NCBI RefSeq assembly: GCF_042651485.1
Contig: NZ_JBHSDH010000011.1
Span: 1-64,000 of the forward strand
DNA: 64,000 bases
From: Sphingorhabdus_B arenilitoris
Lineage (GTDB): Bacteria; Pseudomonadota; Alphaproteobacteria; Sphingomonadales; Sphingomonadaceae
Reading direction: 5' to 3'
The notes below the pieces were generated by a model that saw only the letters and a program-made list of their open reading frames with translations, was not told the origin of the DNA and ran no database searches. Positions within the stretch are counted from its first letter, which is position 1; each line of letters starts with the position of its first letter. Position numbers and translations under genes: made by a program. Shown one piece after another: positions 45,770 through 55,280 of this stretch.

Positions 45770-46366
45770 TCATGTCGATAGCCGCCACCTGTCAAGCCGC
45801 GCGACAATTCTTACTATTAACGGATATAACAGCAAGCATAGCAGGATCTGCGGCAATAGCACGATCGCATCCGGACGCGCCTTAAATACGAGGCCAGCGC
45901 ATAAAAGCCCGCCGAATAGGGCAAGGACCATCATGAAGGACGCAATCAGCCAGTCCTGCAAATGGTCGCGCCAAACCGCCCTGATGTCGATAATTTCGAG
46001 CGTGATCATGATCAGCGACCATATCAATGCGGCGCTGCCAAATGGTTGTCCGCTGAATATATCGTCAAACATGCCAAAGGGCAGGCCAGCCCACATCGGC
46101 CATAATCCGGGACGCAGCAGCCGCCAAGCAAGGAATATCATCAGGCCAAATGGTGGCAATATCGGCTGGCTTTCAATGATGGGCATTGCAGTGACCATTG
46201 ACCCCAGCAGCACAGAGGCAATGGGAATGGCGATCATCGACAGCCGGGATTGTTCCCGGTAAAGCCGCGACTCATAGGTTCGCCCCGGACGTTTAAATGC
46301 CGCAATCGGGCTTTTGGTCAATCGGCTGATCGGGCGTTTTTTTAACCTGTTATCTGCCCGTTTCAT
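45770..46366 (-). CDS. mreD: Rod-shape-determining protein MreD
   Basis: A 198-residue inner-membrane protein with a basic N-terminus and about five hydrophobic segments; PPFGLMIFLAWRLLRPGLWP and GLPFGMFDDIFSGQPFGSAA are typical of alphaproteobacterial MreD. It links MreC to the rest of the elongation complex. It overlaps mreC by 4 bases (ATGA) and precedes the PBP2 gene. Confidence 0.9.
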   Translation of the reverse strand: MKRADNRLKKRPISRLTKSPIAAFKRPGRTYESRLYREQSRLSMIAIPIASVLLGSMVTAMPIIESQPILPPFGLMIFLAWRLLRPGLWPMWAGLPFGMFDDIFSGQPFGSAALIWSLIMITLEIIDIRAVWRDHLQDWLIASFMMVLALFGGLLCAGLVFKARPDAIVLLPQILLCLLLYPLIVRIVARLDRWRLST

Positions 46367-47277
46367 TCCGGAGCCTCTGCCGCTTCGCCCGGCGCCATAG
46401 GTTGGTCACCCGGGATGGCCAGCGTTTCCATCGCTTCCTGCTCATAAATCGGCAGAACCATGGCATAGGGCGTGAAAGCAGGGTTGGCGAGCGGGCGGGC
46501 CAATGCGCCATCGGGGATAATCTTTACCACTTTGGCATAGGGGATATTGGGTCGAAACAGGCCGCCATTACCAGAAGTGACAACTATATCACCAATTTTG
46601 AATGGGTTAATGCCTAGGTTGACCGGCCGGATCATGACCATGCCATTGGCGGTTCCTTCGCCTGATGCAGCTATGCCATCGGCGATCCGCATGACCGGAA
46701 CCGGACTGCCCGCATCGGTGATCAACAGAACGCGCGCAGTCGTCGGGCCAACCTCAACAATCCGGCCGATCAGCCCTTCGGGACCGCGCACCGGCTGTCC
46801 GGTTTCGATGCCGTAATTTGCGCCGATGGATAAGGTCGCAAGGCGCCTGCTGCTGCTCGCGCTGCTGCTAATCAGCCGGCCAATGGCGATATGGCCCGTC
46901 TCCGTCTCTTTCAGCTGCAACAGAGCGCGCAGCCGTTTATTCTCAAGCTTCACCGCCCGCGCTTCGATAATCTTGGTGCGGTTTGCCTTTACCTCTTTTG
47001 TCAGTGCAGCATTTTTTGATGCAGCGTCAAAATAAGCAGATGTGTTGCTGCCCAGATCGTTGACCGACCGGCGCAGACTATCGAACACGCGGGCAACCGG
47101 CGCAGTCACCTCTGTGCCGATTTTACGCAGCGCGGCAAATCCGGTCGGGTCAATGACCGAAATGACGAGCAATAGGCCCGCAAAAACCGCGCCCGCAATC
47201 GTCAGCACATAGGCCGCGAACAGGCTATATTGCGCTTTACGGGAAAAACCCGAAGGCCGGTTTTTGGACGGCGCCAT
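46363..47277 (-). CDS. mreC: Rod-shape-determining protein MreC
   Basis: A 304-residue protein with one N-terminal membrane helix (YSLFAAYVLTIAGAVFAGLL), a periplasmic coiled coil (ALTKEVKANRTKIIEARAVK), and a beta-rich domain with IGRLISSS, GLIGRIVEVGPTTARVLLIT and GDIVVTSGNGGLFRPNIPYA. It dimerises and activates PBP2/RodA. It begins 15 bases after mreB and ends in an acidic Pro/Glu/Ala tail. Confidence 0.95.
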   Translation of the reverse strand: MAPSKNRPSGFSRKAQYSLFAAYVLTIAGAVFAGLLLVISVIDPTGFAALRKIGTEVTAPVARVFDSLRRSVNDLGSNTSAYFDAASKNAALTKEVKANRTKIIEARAVKLENKRLRALLQLKETETGHIAIGRLISSSASSSRRLATLSIGANYGIETGQPVRGPEGLIGRIVEVGPTTARVLLITDAGSPVPVMRIADGIAASGEGTANGMVMIRPVNLGINPFKIGDIVVTSGNGGLFRPNIPYAKVVKIIPDGALARPLANPAFTPYAMVLPIYEQEAMETLAIPGDQPMAPGEAAEAPE

Positions 47278-47292
47278 GGGGCGCAGCGCCGG

Positions 47293-48330
47293 TTAAGCGG
47301 TCAGCAGGACGCCCCGGAAGACTTCGTCTTCCATCGCCCTGCCGGTGCCAATGGCTACGCAGGTAAGCGGGTCCTCGGCGACCGTCACCGGCAGCCCCGT
47401 TTCATCACGCATAAATTCGTCTAGGCCTGCCATCAACGCGCCGCCGCCGGTCAGGACGATGCCTTGGTCAACAATATCTGCGGCCAGTTCAGGCGCAGTA
47501 TTTTCGAGCGCAATCCGCACACCTTCTATAATCGTGCCAATCGGCTCGCTTAGTGCTTCAGCGATTTGACCTTGGTTGATCGAAATCTCTTTGGGCACGC
47601 CATTTACAAGGTCGCGGCCTTTGATGTGAATGGTATGGCCAATGCCGTCGGCCGGTGCCTGCGCGGTGCCAAAATCCTTCTTGATCCGTTCAGCAGTCGA
47701 TTCTCCGATCAGCAGATTGTGGTGGCGGCGGACATAAGACACGATGGCTTCGTCCATCTTGTCCCCGCCGGTGCGGACCGACGTGGTATAGGCCAAGCCG
47801 CGCAGCGATAGGACGGCAACCTCGGTTGTGCCCCCGCCAATATCGACCACCATCGAACCAATGGGTTCCGTAACCGGCATATCCGCGCCAATAGCCGCAG
47901 CCATCGGCTCTTCGATCAGGAACACTTCCGATGCGCCGGCATTGGATGCGGCATCGCGAATGGCGCGGCGTTCCACGCTGGTCGATCCCGATGGAACACA
48001 AATGACAATTTCGGGATAACTGAACATCCGGCGTTTGCCGTGCACTTTGTGGATGAAGTGCTTGATCATCTGCTCAGCCACGTCAATATCGGCAATCACC
48101 CCGTCGCGAAGGGGGCGGATGGCTTCGATGCTGTCTGGGGTTTTACCCATCATCAGCTTCGCATCATCGCCCACAGCTTTTACCCGCTTAATCCCGTTCA
48201 GCGTCTCAATCGCAACAACGCTCGGCTCATTCAAAACAATTCCCTGGCCGCGGACATAAACGACCGTGTTGGCGGTGCCGAGGTCGATTGCCATATCTTG
48301 GGAAGCAAAGCGGAAAAACTTATTAAACAT
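47293..48330 (-). CDS. mreB: Rod-shape-determining actin homologue MreB
   Basis: Start at the Met 48330 (MFNKFFRFASQDMAIDLGTA), since the longer frame adds 18 residues not expected in the family. The protein has 345 residues, with actin phosphate-1 motif AIDLGTANT, phosphate-2 VVDIGGGTTEVAVL and adenosine motif VLTGGGALMAGLDEFM. Its membrane-bound filaments position the RodA/PBP2 synthase. It is the first gene of the five-gene cell-shape cluster and is divergent from mutL. Confidence 0.97.
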   Translation of the reverse strand: MFNKFFRFASQDMAIDLGTANTVVYVRGQGIVLNEPSVVAIETLNGIKRVKAVGDDAKLMMGKTPDSIEAIRPLRDGVIADIDVAEQMIKHFIHKVHGKRRMFSYPEIVICVPSGSTSVERRAIRDAASNAGASEVFLIEEPMAAAIGADMPVTEPIGSMVVDIGGGTTEVAVLSLRGLAYTTSVRTGGDKMDEAIVSYVRRHHNLLIGESTAERIKKDFGTAQAPADGIGHTIHIKGRDLVNGVPKEISINQGQIAEALSEPIGTIIEGVRIALENTAPELAADIVDQGIVLTGGGALMAGLDEFMRDETGLPVTVAEDPLTCVAIGTGRAMEDEVFRGVLLTA

Positions 48331-48398
48331 ATATAATCCATCAATTTTTGCAGGAGCGGGCGGCCCCTGTCTAGACTTGGTCAAATTAAGCGCCGTCC

Positions 48399-48476
48399 AA
48401 TCGCGCTGTCCTAGCGGAAATTGCTGTTTTTCGAAACAGATATTTGTCGGATCAAACCTAGCAGGACAGGGCGATT
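48399..48476. repeat. Nested inverted repeats between mreB and mutL
   Basis: Outer arms aatcgcgctgtcct (48399-48412) and aggacagggcgatt (48463-48476) pair with one mismatch. Inside is a perfect hairpin ctgttt-ttcg-aaacag (48424-48439) with a UUCG-type tetraloop. The structure lies in the divergent promoter region; it could act as a regulator-binding or hairpin element. No coding potential is seen. Confidence 0.5.
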
Positions 48477-48517
48477 AGGAGTCGCTTGCGACGCCCACTT
48501 GGGTTAGGATTAACGAT

Positions 48518-50365
48518 ATGTCAATAAGAAGACTCCCCGAGATACTCATCAACCGCATCGCAGCCGGTGAAGTGGTGGAAAGACCGGCCAGTGCGTTAAA
48601 GGAACTGATCGAAAATTCAATCGATTCTGGTGCCGCAAATATCGCAATCCGGCTGTCTGCCGGCGGTTTGGACCTGATTGAGGTGATCGACGATGGCTGC
48701 GGTATGCGCAGCGACGACATAGCGCTGGCTCTGGAACGCCATGCGACCTCGAAATTGCCCGACGAGGCGATTGAGCTGGTTGAAACATTGGGCTTTCGCG
48801 GTGAGGCCTTGCCCTCCATTGCCAGCGTGTCGATGATGACCATCGAAAGCCGGGTGCGCGGTCAAGATGGCTGGCGGCGGGTGGTTGATCACGGCGTCTT
48901 GGCACAGGAAGGACCATCGGCAATCCCGCCGGGGACAAAGATACGGGTAGAAAATCTGTTCGCCAAAATCCCGGCGCGGCGCAAATTTTTACGCTCGGCG
49001 CGCAGCGAATATGGCGCGGCGATGGATGTGGTGAAGCGGCTGGCCATGTCGCGTCCTGATATTGGTTTTACCGTGGAGCATGATGGCAGGCGGGCGTTGC
49101 AGGTGCAGGGCGATATGGACCGCCCATCGCGGGTCGCGGCGCTGACATCGAAGGATTTGGCGGATAACAGCGTTGCGCTCGACTATGAACGCGAAGGCGT
49201 CAGGCTGGGCGGGATTGCCAGCGTGCCGACATTTAATCGCGGCATTGCCGATCATCAATTTCTGTTCGTGAATGGTCGCCCGGTGAAGGACCGGCTGCTG
49301 ATCGGTGCGGTGCGCGGCGCCTATGCCGAAATGCTCGCGCGTGACCGGCATGCGGTTGTCGCGCTATTCCTTGACCTGCCGCCAAGCGAGGTTGATGTGA
49401 ATGTCCACCCAGCGAAGACCGAGGTGCGTTTTCGTGAGCCCAATTTGATCCGAGGCATGATTGTATCGGGCCTGCGCCACGCGCTCGACCAATCCGGTTT
49501 CCGCAGCGTGCAGCGCGCCGCCGAGGTCAATTGGCAGCGCGAGGAAATTGCAGCTATCCCGGACCCGCAAGGCAATATTTTTACGCCGCAGGGACAGGTG
49601 CCGCATCCGGCCTATGAACCCTCTGGCCACTATCAATCGCGCCCGCCAAGCGGGGTTTTTTCGTCGCTTGCCGAAAGCCGCAGCAGCTTCGCCGATATGG
49701 GCCGGATAACAGGCGAAGACCTCGCCCCGTTGATGGGCCGCGCCGCCGAAGCGCATGAGGCTGTGCCCGAAAGCAAGCGCCATCCTCTAGGTATCGCGCG
49801 GGGGCAGGTGGCCAACACCTATATTGTGGCGGAGGCCGAGGACGGGCTCGTTATCGTGGATCAGCACGCCGCGCATGAAAGGCTGGTGCTTGAACGGATG
49901 CGCCGAGCCATGGCGCAGGCGGGCGGCGCAGTGCCGTCGCAGGCATTGTTAATGCCGCAAGTTGTCGAACTGGACGAGCCTGCCTGCGACCGGCTTGAGG
50001 CGCGGGCGGAGGAACTGTCTGACTTCGGGCTGGATATTGAACGCTTTGGCCCGGCTGCGATACTCGTGCGCGCTACTCCAGCTGTGCTGGGCGGGGGTGA
50101 TGTCCGCGCGCTGATTGAGGATCTCGCCGATGACTTGGCGGCCTATGACGAGGCATTGTCGCTGAAAGAGCGGATCGACTTGGTCGCTTCCACCATGGCA
50201 TGCCATGGCAGCGTACGGGCTGGGCGGGTGCTCCGCGTGGATGAGATGAATGCCCTTTTGCGCGAAATGGAGGTCACGCCGCATTCAGGCCAGTGCAATC
50301 ACGGGCGGCCTACATGGGTGAAACTCGCGCTGGGCGATGTGGAGAAATTGTTCGGGAGGAAATGA
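48518..50365 (+). CDS. mutL: DNA mismatch repair protein MutL
   Basis: A 615-residue GHKL ATPase. The N-terminal domain has ELIENSIDSGAANIAIRLSA (Glu/Asn motif), DDGCGMRSDDIALALERHATSK, TLGFRGEALPSIASV and the transducer motif FVNGRPVKDRLL. The C-terminal dimerisation domain includes VANTYIVAEAEDGLVIVDQHAAHERL and CHGSVRAGR; MTPHSGQCNHGRPTWVKL near the end is canonical. The DQHAAHE motif fits a MutL with possible endonuclease activity (DQHA-x2-E-x4-E). It couples MutS to strand removal. Confidence 0.96.
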   Translation: MSIRRLPEILINRIAAGEVVERPASALKELIENSIDSGAANIAIRLSAGGLDLIEVIDDGCGMRSDDIALALERHATSKLPDEAIELVETLGFRGEALPSIASVSMMTIESRVRGQDGWRRVVDHGVLAQEGPSAIPPGTKIRVENLFAKIPARRKFLRSARSEYGAAMDVVKRLAMSRPDIGFTVEHDGRRALQVQGDMDRPSRVAALTSKDLADNSVALDYEREGVRLGGIASVPTFNRGIADHQFLFVNGRPVKDRLLIGAVRGAYAEMLARDRHAVVALFLDLPPSEVDVNVHPAKTEVRFREPNLIRGMIVSGLRHALDQSGFRSVQRAAEVNWQREEIAAIPDPQGNIFTPQGQVPHPAYEPSGHYQSRPPSGVFSSLAESRSSFADMGRITGEDLAPLMGRAAEAHEAVPESKRHPLGIARGQVANTYIVAEAEDGLVIVDQHAAHERLVLERMRRAMAQAGGAVPSQALLMPQVVELDEPACDRLEARAEELSDFGLDIERFGPAAILVRATPAVLGGGDVRALIEDLADDLAAYDEALSLKERIDLVASTMACHGSVRAGRVLRVDEMNALLREMEVTPHSGQCNHGRPTWVKLALGDVEKLFGRK

Positions 50366-50407
50366 GCCTGTCTGGTTCTAGGACGCATTGCGCCATTACA
50401 CGCAATG

Positions 50408-51886
50408 CTATTTGGATTTAAGCAGATTTAATGCTGTCTCCATAATCACATCGCGTCCATTTGCTATATCCGCTGGCTTTGTTTTGACCAAGAAATCCGG
50501 CTCAATCCCTTTATCTGGCGCCCGATTTTTGGGGAAAAAGCCAATTAAAGGCAAATCAAATTCTAATCCAGATGCAGGCAATCTCACAAAGAAGAACCGG
50601 CCGCCATTGATCCCGCGCTGATTACCGCCGGTCGGCTCACCCACCAGCGTCGCAAAACCCGCTCCCTTGCAAAGGGAGGAAAAGCGGAAAGTGGCAGAGC
50701 TGTTTTGCGGCCCGGTGAGTATTATCATCGGCGCAACAATACGCGGGCCGCGCGGTGCAATGCGTGTCTCTTCCTGGCTCCGCGCCAACGCAAAAAGCCG
50801 TGTGTCATGGGGCGTAGCGCCTTCGCCCAATGTCCTGAAGCTGTCATCCCATGTGTCGAGATAAGGATCGATTGCCTTGGGCGTTGTTCGGTAGCTAACG
50901 AGCTTTATCTCGTCGGTCAATGGCACATTGTTCTTCGCAAAGCGGGCGATCAATTCATCGCCACAATCTTCGCCGCCTTCGTTAGCGCGGATATCAACAA
51001 TCAATCCGCGCGCATTTTCAAGCGTGTTCAGCCGATCGTTCAACCATGCCCGCCAATCCCAGTTACTGTTATACGTTCCCCAATCATTCATCGTCAAAAC
51101 CGCAATGCCGTCTGGCCGCATGTCCCATTGCCATAACGGTTCATCAGCCTTCACCGCTTTTGATCGGCGATATGATTGCCGGTCCTCATATGAAATCGCG
51201 GGTATCATCGCTATTTTTCGTTGGCCTGCGGGCAATAGCATGTCAATTTCATGCATCCCGTTGGCGGGCGCGCCGTAAATCAGCCCGTGAAAAACATCGA
51301 ATGTTTCAAAATCTTCATATCCAGAAATGGATAATAATGCCCGGCGTTTGGCATCATTATGTCCATCAGCCCGCACATAGGGCAGGAGTGCGGCCAGTAT
51401 CTTTTTCGAAGGCACGCCGTTAATGCGCAGCACCTGCGTTCCAGGCTGTAAGGCAATGCCGCTGCCATGATCGGCGGTAACCACCATCGCGGATTCGATC
51501 CATTGGAACGCAAAAGGCAGACGCGTCTTTCGTTTGAACAGCTCCGTTTGAACAGCTTCGCTTTGATTGTAAAAATTGGCGTAGCTATGCCCGCAGCGGA
51601 TGCTGGCAAGGAAGCGGGAAAGGGCAAGATAGCGTTGAGCCAGATCGGGTGCATTGACAAAACTGCGTTCCAGCGCCTTTATGCCTGCATCGGCTTGCCG
51701 CGGTGAAAGATAACGATAAAGACCGGGGTGGAGCGCGGTAAGCGCCTCGCGCAAAATTGTTATGTCATCCGCATATGTTTTGGCATTTGTTGGCGCTTCT
51801 GCGAATAATTTTTGTCCTGTTCCCCCCATGCCCAGTATAGCAGCGGAGCAACCCAAATGAACCACAGATCGTCTTGTTAGCATCAT
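50408..51886 (-). CDS. S41-family peptidase, exported
   Basis: A 492-residue protein with an N-terminal LTRRSVVHLGCSAAILGMGG export signal (RR present; possibly Tat or lipoprotein). The C-terminal S41 (tail-specific protease-like) domain contains GLIVDIRANEGGEDCG and ILTGPQNSSATFRFSSLCKG, where the Ser is the likely nucleophile; GEPTGGNQRGINGG follows. An N-terminal helical domain and a PDZ-like stretch (SGIALQPGTQVLRINGVPSK) come before. The substrate is unknown. No clear operon partner is seen. Confidence 0.83.
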   Translation of the reverse strand: MMLTRRSVVHLGCSAAILGMGGTGQKLFAEAPTNAKTYADDITILREALTALHPGLYRYLSPRQADAGIKALERSFVNAPDLAQRYLALSRFLASIRCGHSYANFYNQSEAVQTELFKRKTRLPFAFQWIESAMVVTADHGSGIALQPGTQVLRINGVPSKKILAALLPYVRADGHNDAKRRALLSISGYEDFETFDVFHGLIYGAPANGMHEIDMLLPAGQRKIAMIPAISYEDRQSYRRSKAVKADEPLWQWDMRPDGIAVLTMNDWGTYNSNWDWRAWLNDRLNTLENARGLIVDIRANEGGEDCGDELIARFAKNNVPLTDEIKLVSYRTTPKAIDPYLDTWDDSFRTLGEGATPHDTRLFALARSQEETRIAPRGPRIVAPMIILTGPQNSSATFRFSSLCKGAGFATLVGEPTGGNQRGINGGRFFFVRLPASGLEFDLPLIGFFPKNRAPDKGIEPDFLVKTKPADIANGRDVIMETALNLLKSK

Positions 51887-51950
51887 AGACTATAGCTTTC
51901 TTGCTGGCTGATCCCTGCCATGGATTCCTTACGCCAGCGCTATTTAAGCA

Positions 51951-52088
51951 TTATTTTCCGCCAGGTTGCAACGTCTGAATTCTGCCATCATCGTTAAAGG
52001 TCAATTCCGGCACCCTCACATGGCGCAGAGGACCCTGCCCAGGCAATTGGCTGAAGCGATCGCTAAGCGATGTTGAGAAATTATTTCG
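51951..52088 (-). pseudogene. C-terminal relic of a GH43-type gene
   Basis: Reading the minus strand gives LPGQGPLRHVRVPELTFNDD then GRIQTLQPGGK and stop, closely matching the end of the intact GH43 gene at 54104 (LSGKTHLRNVKVAPLEFDEN, GQIRTLDPGGK). Nothing upstream in this frame resembles the rest of the enzyme; the stretch abuts the kup stop codon. It is the remnant of a second GH43 paralogue, most of which is deleted or replaced. Confidence 0.75.
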
Positions 52089-52101
52089 ACGTAAATACCA
52101 G

Positions 52102-53982
52102 CTAGATTTCAACCTGCGCGCCCATTTCGACCACTCGGTTGGGCGGGATGCGGAAAAATATCGTGGCCCGGCCGGCATTGCGGTTCAGAAACGCGAAAAT
52201 GCTGTTGCTGATTTTGCGGATTAAGCTGCCTTTTGATTTGAATGTGATTGTTTCACGGCCGAGGTAATAGCTGGCTTGCGCTGGATCGATATCCAGCCCC
52301 ATGGGCTTACACTGACGCAACCGGCGGGGCACGTCGATGCGTTCGTTAAATCCATAATTGAATGTCACGCGGTGGAAATTAGGGCCGAGTTTTTCCACAG
52401 ATATTTTCTGATCCTGCTTGATCCGGCCGGTCGGTAACACTTCGACATGGAGCAGCACTACATTTTCGTGCAGCGCCTTATTATGTTTCAAATGATGGAG
52501 CAGGGCGGTCGGAACGCCGTCGCTCAACGAAGTTAGGAATATGGCCGTGCCCGGTGTGCGCAGGATCGAGCTTTTCGGTAAACGATCCACAAATGTTTGT
52601 GCCGGCATCAAATCTGCCTGCGTTGCGCTGCGCAGCCGCAGCCGCCCGCTTGCCCAGATGCTCATCAAAGCAAATATCGACAGCGCCACAATGACCGGGA
52701 ACCAGCCGCCGTCGAAGAATTTGACGAGGTTCGCGCCCAGATAGATAATATCGAGCGGCAGGAAAATCAGCGCCAAGAGAGCCAGCAATGGCCGCCGCCA
52801 GCCCCAACCATACAGCACCACGAGCACGATCACCGTGGTGATCACCATATCCAGCGCGATGGCGATACCATAGGCCGCAGCCAAATTGCCCGATGACCGG
52901 AACATCAACACTAACAGCACCGTCGCAACCAACAGCATCCAGTTTACCAGCGGGATGTAAATCTGGCCAAAGGCTTGCCCATCCGTTTGCACAACCTGCA
53001 TCCTTGGCAATTGGCCGAGCTGCATGGCCTGCCGCGTTAGCGAGAATACCCCAGAAATCACGGCTTGCGACGCCACACTTGCGGCCAATGTAGCCAACAC
53101 GATTAGCGGGATCAGCGCCCATTCGGGGGCGAGGTGGTAAAAGGGATTGGCGACCTCGGCAGCGTTGGACAGCACCAATCCGCCTTGGCCAAAATAGTTA
53201 AGCAGCAGCGCGGGCAAGACGAGGAAGAACCACGCCCGGCGGATGGCAGGGGCGCCGAAATGTCCCATATCAGCATAAAGCGTCTCACCGCCTGTCACCA
53301 CCAGGAATACCGTGCCCAGAACGAGTAAAGCGGTGCCCGGCTCGCTGAACAGGAAGGCGAGGGCATAATGCGGACTGAGCGCCACCAACACGCCGGGATT
53401 CAAGAAAATGCCGCGTATCCCCAGTAGCGCCAACGTGGAGAACCAAATGAGCAGTAATGGCCCAAATACTTTACCGATTTTACCGGTGCCAAAACGCTGT
53501 ATAGAAAATAGCCCAATGATGATGCCGATAGTAATCGGGATGATAAAGGGTTCAAACCGGTTGCTGACCAGTTCCAGACCCTCAATCGCGCCCAATACTG
53601 TGATAGCAGGCGTGATTGCGCCATCACCATATAGCAGTGCAGAGCCGAATAGCCCCGCGATAATCAGCCATTTTTTGAAATTGCTATTATCGTCGCTCTT
53701 CTTTTTCAGCAGCGATACGAGCGCAATGATCCCGCCTTCGCCGCCATTGTCGGCGCGCATAACAACCATAATATATTTTATGGAGATAACGAGGATCAGC
53801 GACCAGGTGATCATCGACAAAACGCCGAACACATGGAACGGACTTACTTCCAAATGCGCATGACCCAAAAAACTTTCCCGGAAAGCATATAGCGGGCTGG
53901 TTCCAATATCGCCAAATACAATGCCAAGCGCACCCAAGGTAAGCGGTATTGTTTTTTGGTCTTTTTCGGTATGTTGGCTCAA
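52102..53982 (-). CDS. kup: Potassium transporter Kup
   Basis: A 626-residue protein starting LTLGALGIVFGDIGTSPLYA, the Kup/HAK signature. About twelve membrane segments are visible, with VVMRADNGGEGGIIALVSLL and GGETLYADMGHFGAPAIRRA as conserved loops, and a cytoplasmic C-terminal domain after about residue 460. It takes up K+ with protons, mainly at low external K+ or low pH. The gene lies between an intact GH43 gene and the relic of another. Confidence 0.96.
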   Translation of the reverse strand: MSQHTEKDQKTIPLTLGALGIVFGDIGTSPLYAFRESFLGHAHLEVSPFHVFGVLSMITWSLILVISIKYIMVVMRADNGGEGGIIALVSLLKKKSDDNSNFKKWLIIAGLFGSALLYGDGAITPAITVLGAIEGLELVSNRFEPFIIPITIGIIIGLFSIQRFGTGKIGKVFGPLLLIWFSTLALLGIRGIFLNPGVLVALSPHYALAFLFSEPGTALLVLGTVFLVVTGGETLYADMGHFGAPAIRRAWFFLVLPALLLNYFGQGGLVLSNAAEVANPFYHLAPEWALIPLIVLATLAASVASQAVISGVFSLTRQAMQLGQLPRMQVVQTDGQAFGQIYIPLVNWMLLVATVLLVLMFRSSGNLAAAYGIAIALDMVITTVIVLVVLYGWGWRRPLLALLALIFLPLDIIYLGANLVKFFDGGWFPVIVALSIFALMSIWASGRLRLRSATQADLMPAQTFVDRLPKSSILRTPGTAIFLTSLSDGVPTALLHHLKHNKALHENVVLLHVEVLPTGRIKQDQKISVEKLGPNFHRVTFNYGFNERIDVPRRLRQCKPMGLDIDPAQASYYLGRETITFKSKGSLIRKISNSIFAFLNRNAGRATIFFRIPPNRVVEMGAQVEI

Positions 53983-54103
53983 AATATCATGATCCTGCGG
54001 CGGACCACTGCACCGAGTCGTCCAAAGAGGGGCGCTTTATCGCTATTTTTAATCTTGGGAAATAGATAAAAACCGCCCCCTGCGCGAAGTGCCCAGTGCC
54101 GCG

Positions 54104-55207
54104 TCATTTACCGCCGGGGTCCAACGTCCGAATTTGGCCATTTTCATCAAATTCGAGCGGGGCAACTTTCACATTCCGTAAATGGGTTTTTCCCGACAAT
54201 TGGGTGTCATGATAGAAAAGATACCATTGGCCGTCATGCTGGGTGATGGAATGATGGGTGGTCCAACCTTCCACTGGCTCCAATATCGTGCCGCGATAGG
54301 TAAATGGGCCATAGGGGGACGTGCCCGTGGCATAAACAAGATAATGTGTCTCACCGGTGGAATAGGTGAAATAATAGAGGCCATCCCGCTTAAACACCCA
54401 CGCACCTTCGAAAAAGCGGCGATCCAAATCTCCGCCAAGCAGCGGCTTGCCGGCTTCATCGGTGATCAATATGTCGCGCGGCGCTTCATCAAATTCCAGC
54501 ATATCGCCGCGCAGCCGTGCTATTTTGGGAGCAATGGCCGGGGCACCGGGCTGACCTAGGTCGCTTTCCGATCCATTGGGATCATAGCTGCCGGTGGCCC
54601 ATTTTTGCAGCTGGCCGCCCCATATGCCGCCAAAATAGATATAATGCGCACCATCATCATCCCGGAAAACGGCAGGATCAATGGAATAGCTGCCTTTCAT
54701 CGGCTGCGGCTGCGCTTTGAATGGACCTGTCGGACTTTTCGACGTCGCCACGCCCAAGCGGAAAATGCCGGATTTGTCCTTTACCGGAGAATAAAGATAA
54801 TAACTGCCATCCTTATACGCCGCATCGGGTGCCCACATTTGCCGCCCGGCCCATGGCACATCCTTTATGTCCAGCGCCACGTCATGCAGCGTCACTTTAC
54901 CGCCGACTTTATACATCGACAGAACGCGGTAATCCCGCATGGCAAAATGATTGCCTGCGCCATCCTCTGCAACGCCGGTTTCAATATCATGGCTGGGATA
55001 AATATAAATCCGTCCATCATTCCAAACATGGGCGCTGGGATCGGCGGTGTAAATTTCGGAGATTAGCGGCTGCGCGAGATAATTCCCTTCAGCAGCGGGA
55101 GGCGGAGCGGCTTGGGCTATTTGCGAATTTTCCGCGCTGTAGCTTTGACACGAAGCAAGTAAAAGCCCAATGATAGCGCTACCAAATTTACTCAAACGCC
55201 CCGACAT
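54104..55207 (-). CDS. Glycoside hydrolase family 43 lipoprotein
   Basis: Start at the Met 55207 (GGAGA seven bases upstream); the lipobox is LLLASCQ. The five-bladed beta-propeller domain shows the general base in IYTADPSAHVW, the pKa-modulating Asp in SYSIDPAVFRDD and the acid Glu in FFEGAWVFKRDGLYYFTYST. Family 43 enzymes cleave arabinose- or xylose-containing side chains. It would act at the outer surface or periplasm. No other polysaccharide-utilisation gene is nearby. A C-terminal relic of a paralogue lies on the other side of kup. Confidence 0.88.
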   Translation of the reverse strand: MSGRLSKFGSAIIGLLLASCQSYSAENSQIAQAAPPPAAEGNYLAQPLISEIYTADPSAHVWNDGRIYIYPSHDIETGVAEDGAGNHFAMRDYRVLSMYKVGGKVTLHDVALDIKDVPWAGRQMWAPDAAYKDGSYYLYSPVKDKSGIFRLGVATSKSPTGPFKAQPQPMKGSYSIDPAVFRDDDGAHYIYFGGIWGGQLQKWATGSYDPNGSESDLGQPGAPAIAPKIARLRGDMLEFDEAPRDILITDEAGKPLLGGDLDRRFFEGAWVFKRDGLYYFTYSTGETHYLVYATGTSPYGPFTYRGTILEPVEGWTTHHSITQHDGQWYLFYHDTQLSGKTHLRNVKVAPLEFDENGQIRTLDPGGK

Positions 55208-55280
55208 TTCAATTCTCCATCTCAATTTTATGAATGGCAGGCCTCTGACATGGATTATCGCCGCGTGCAATATCCTTTGC

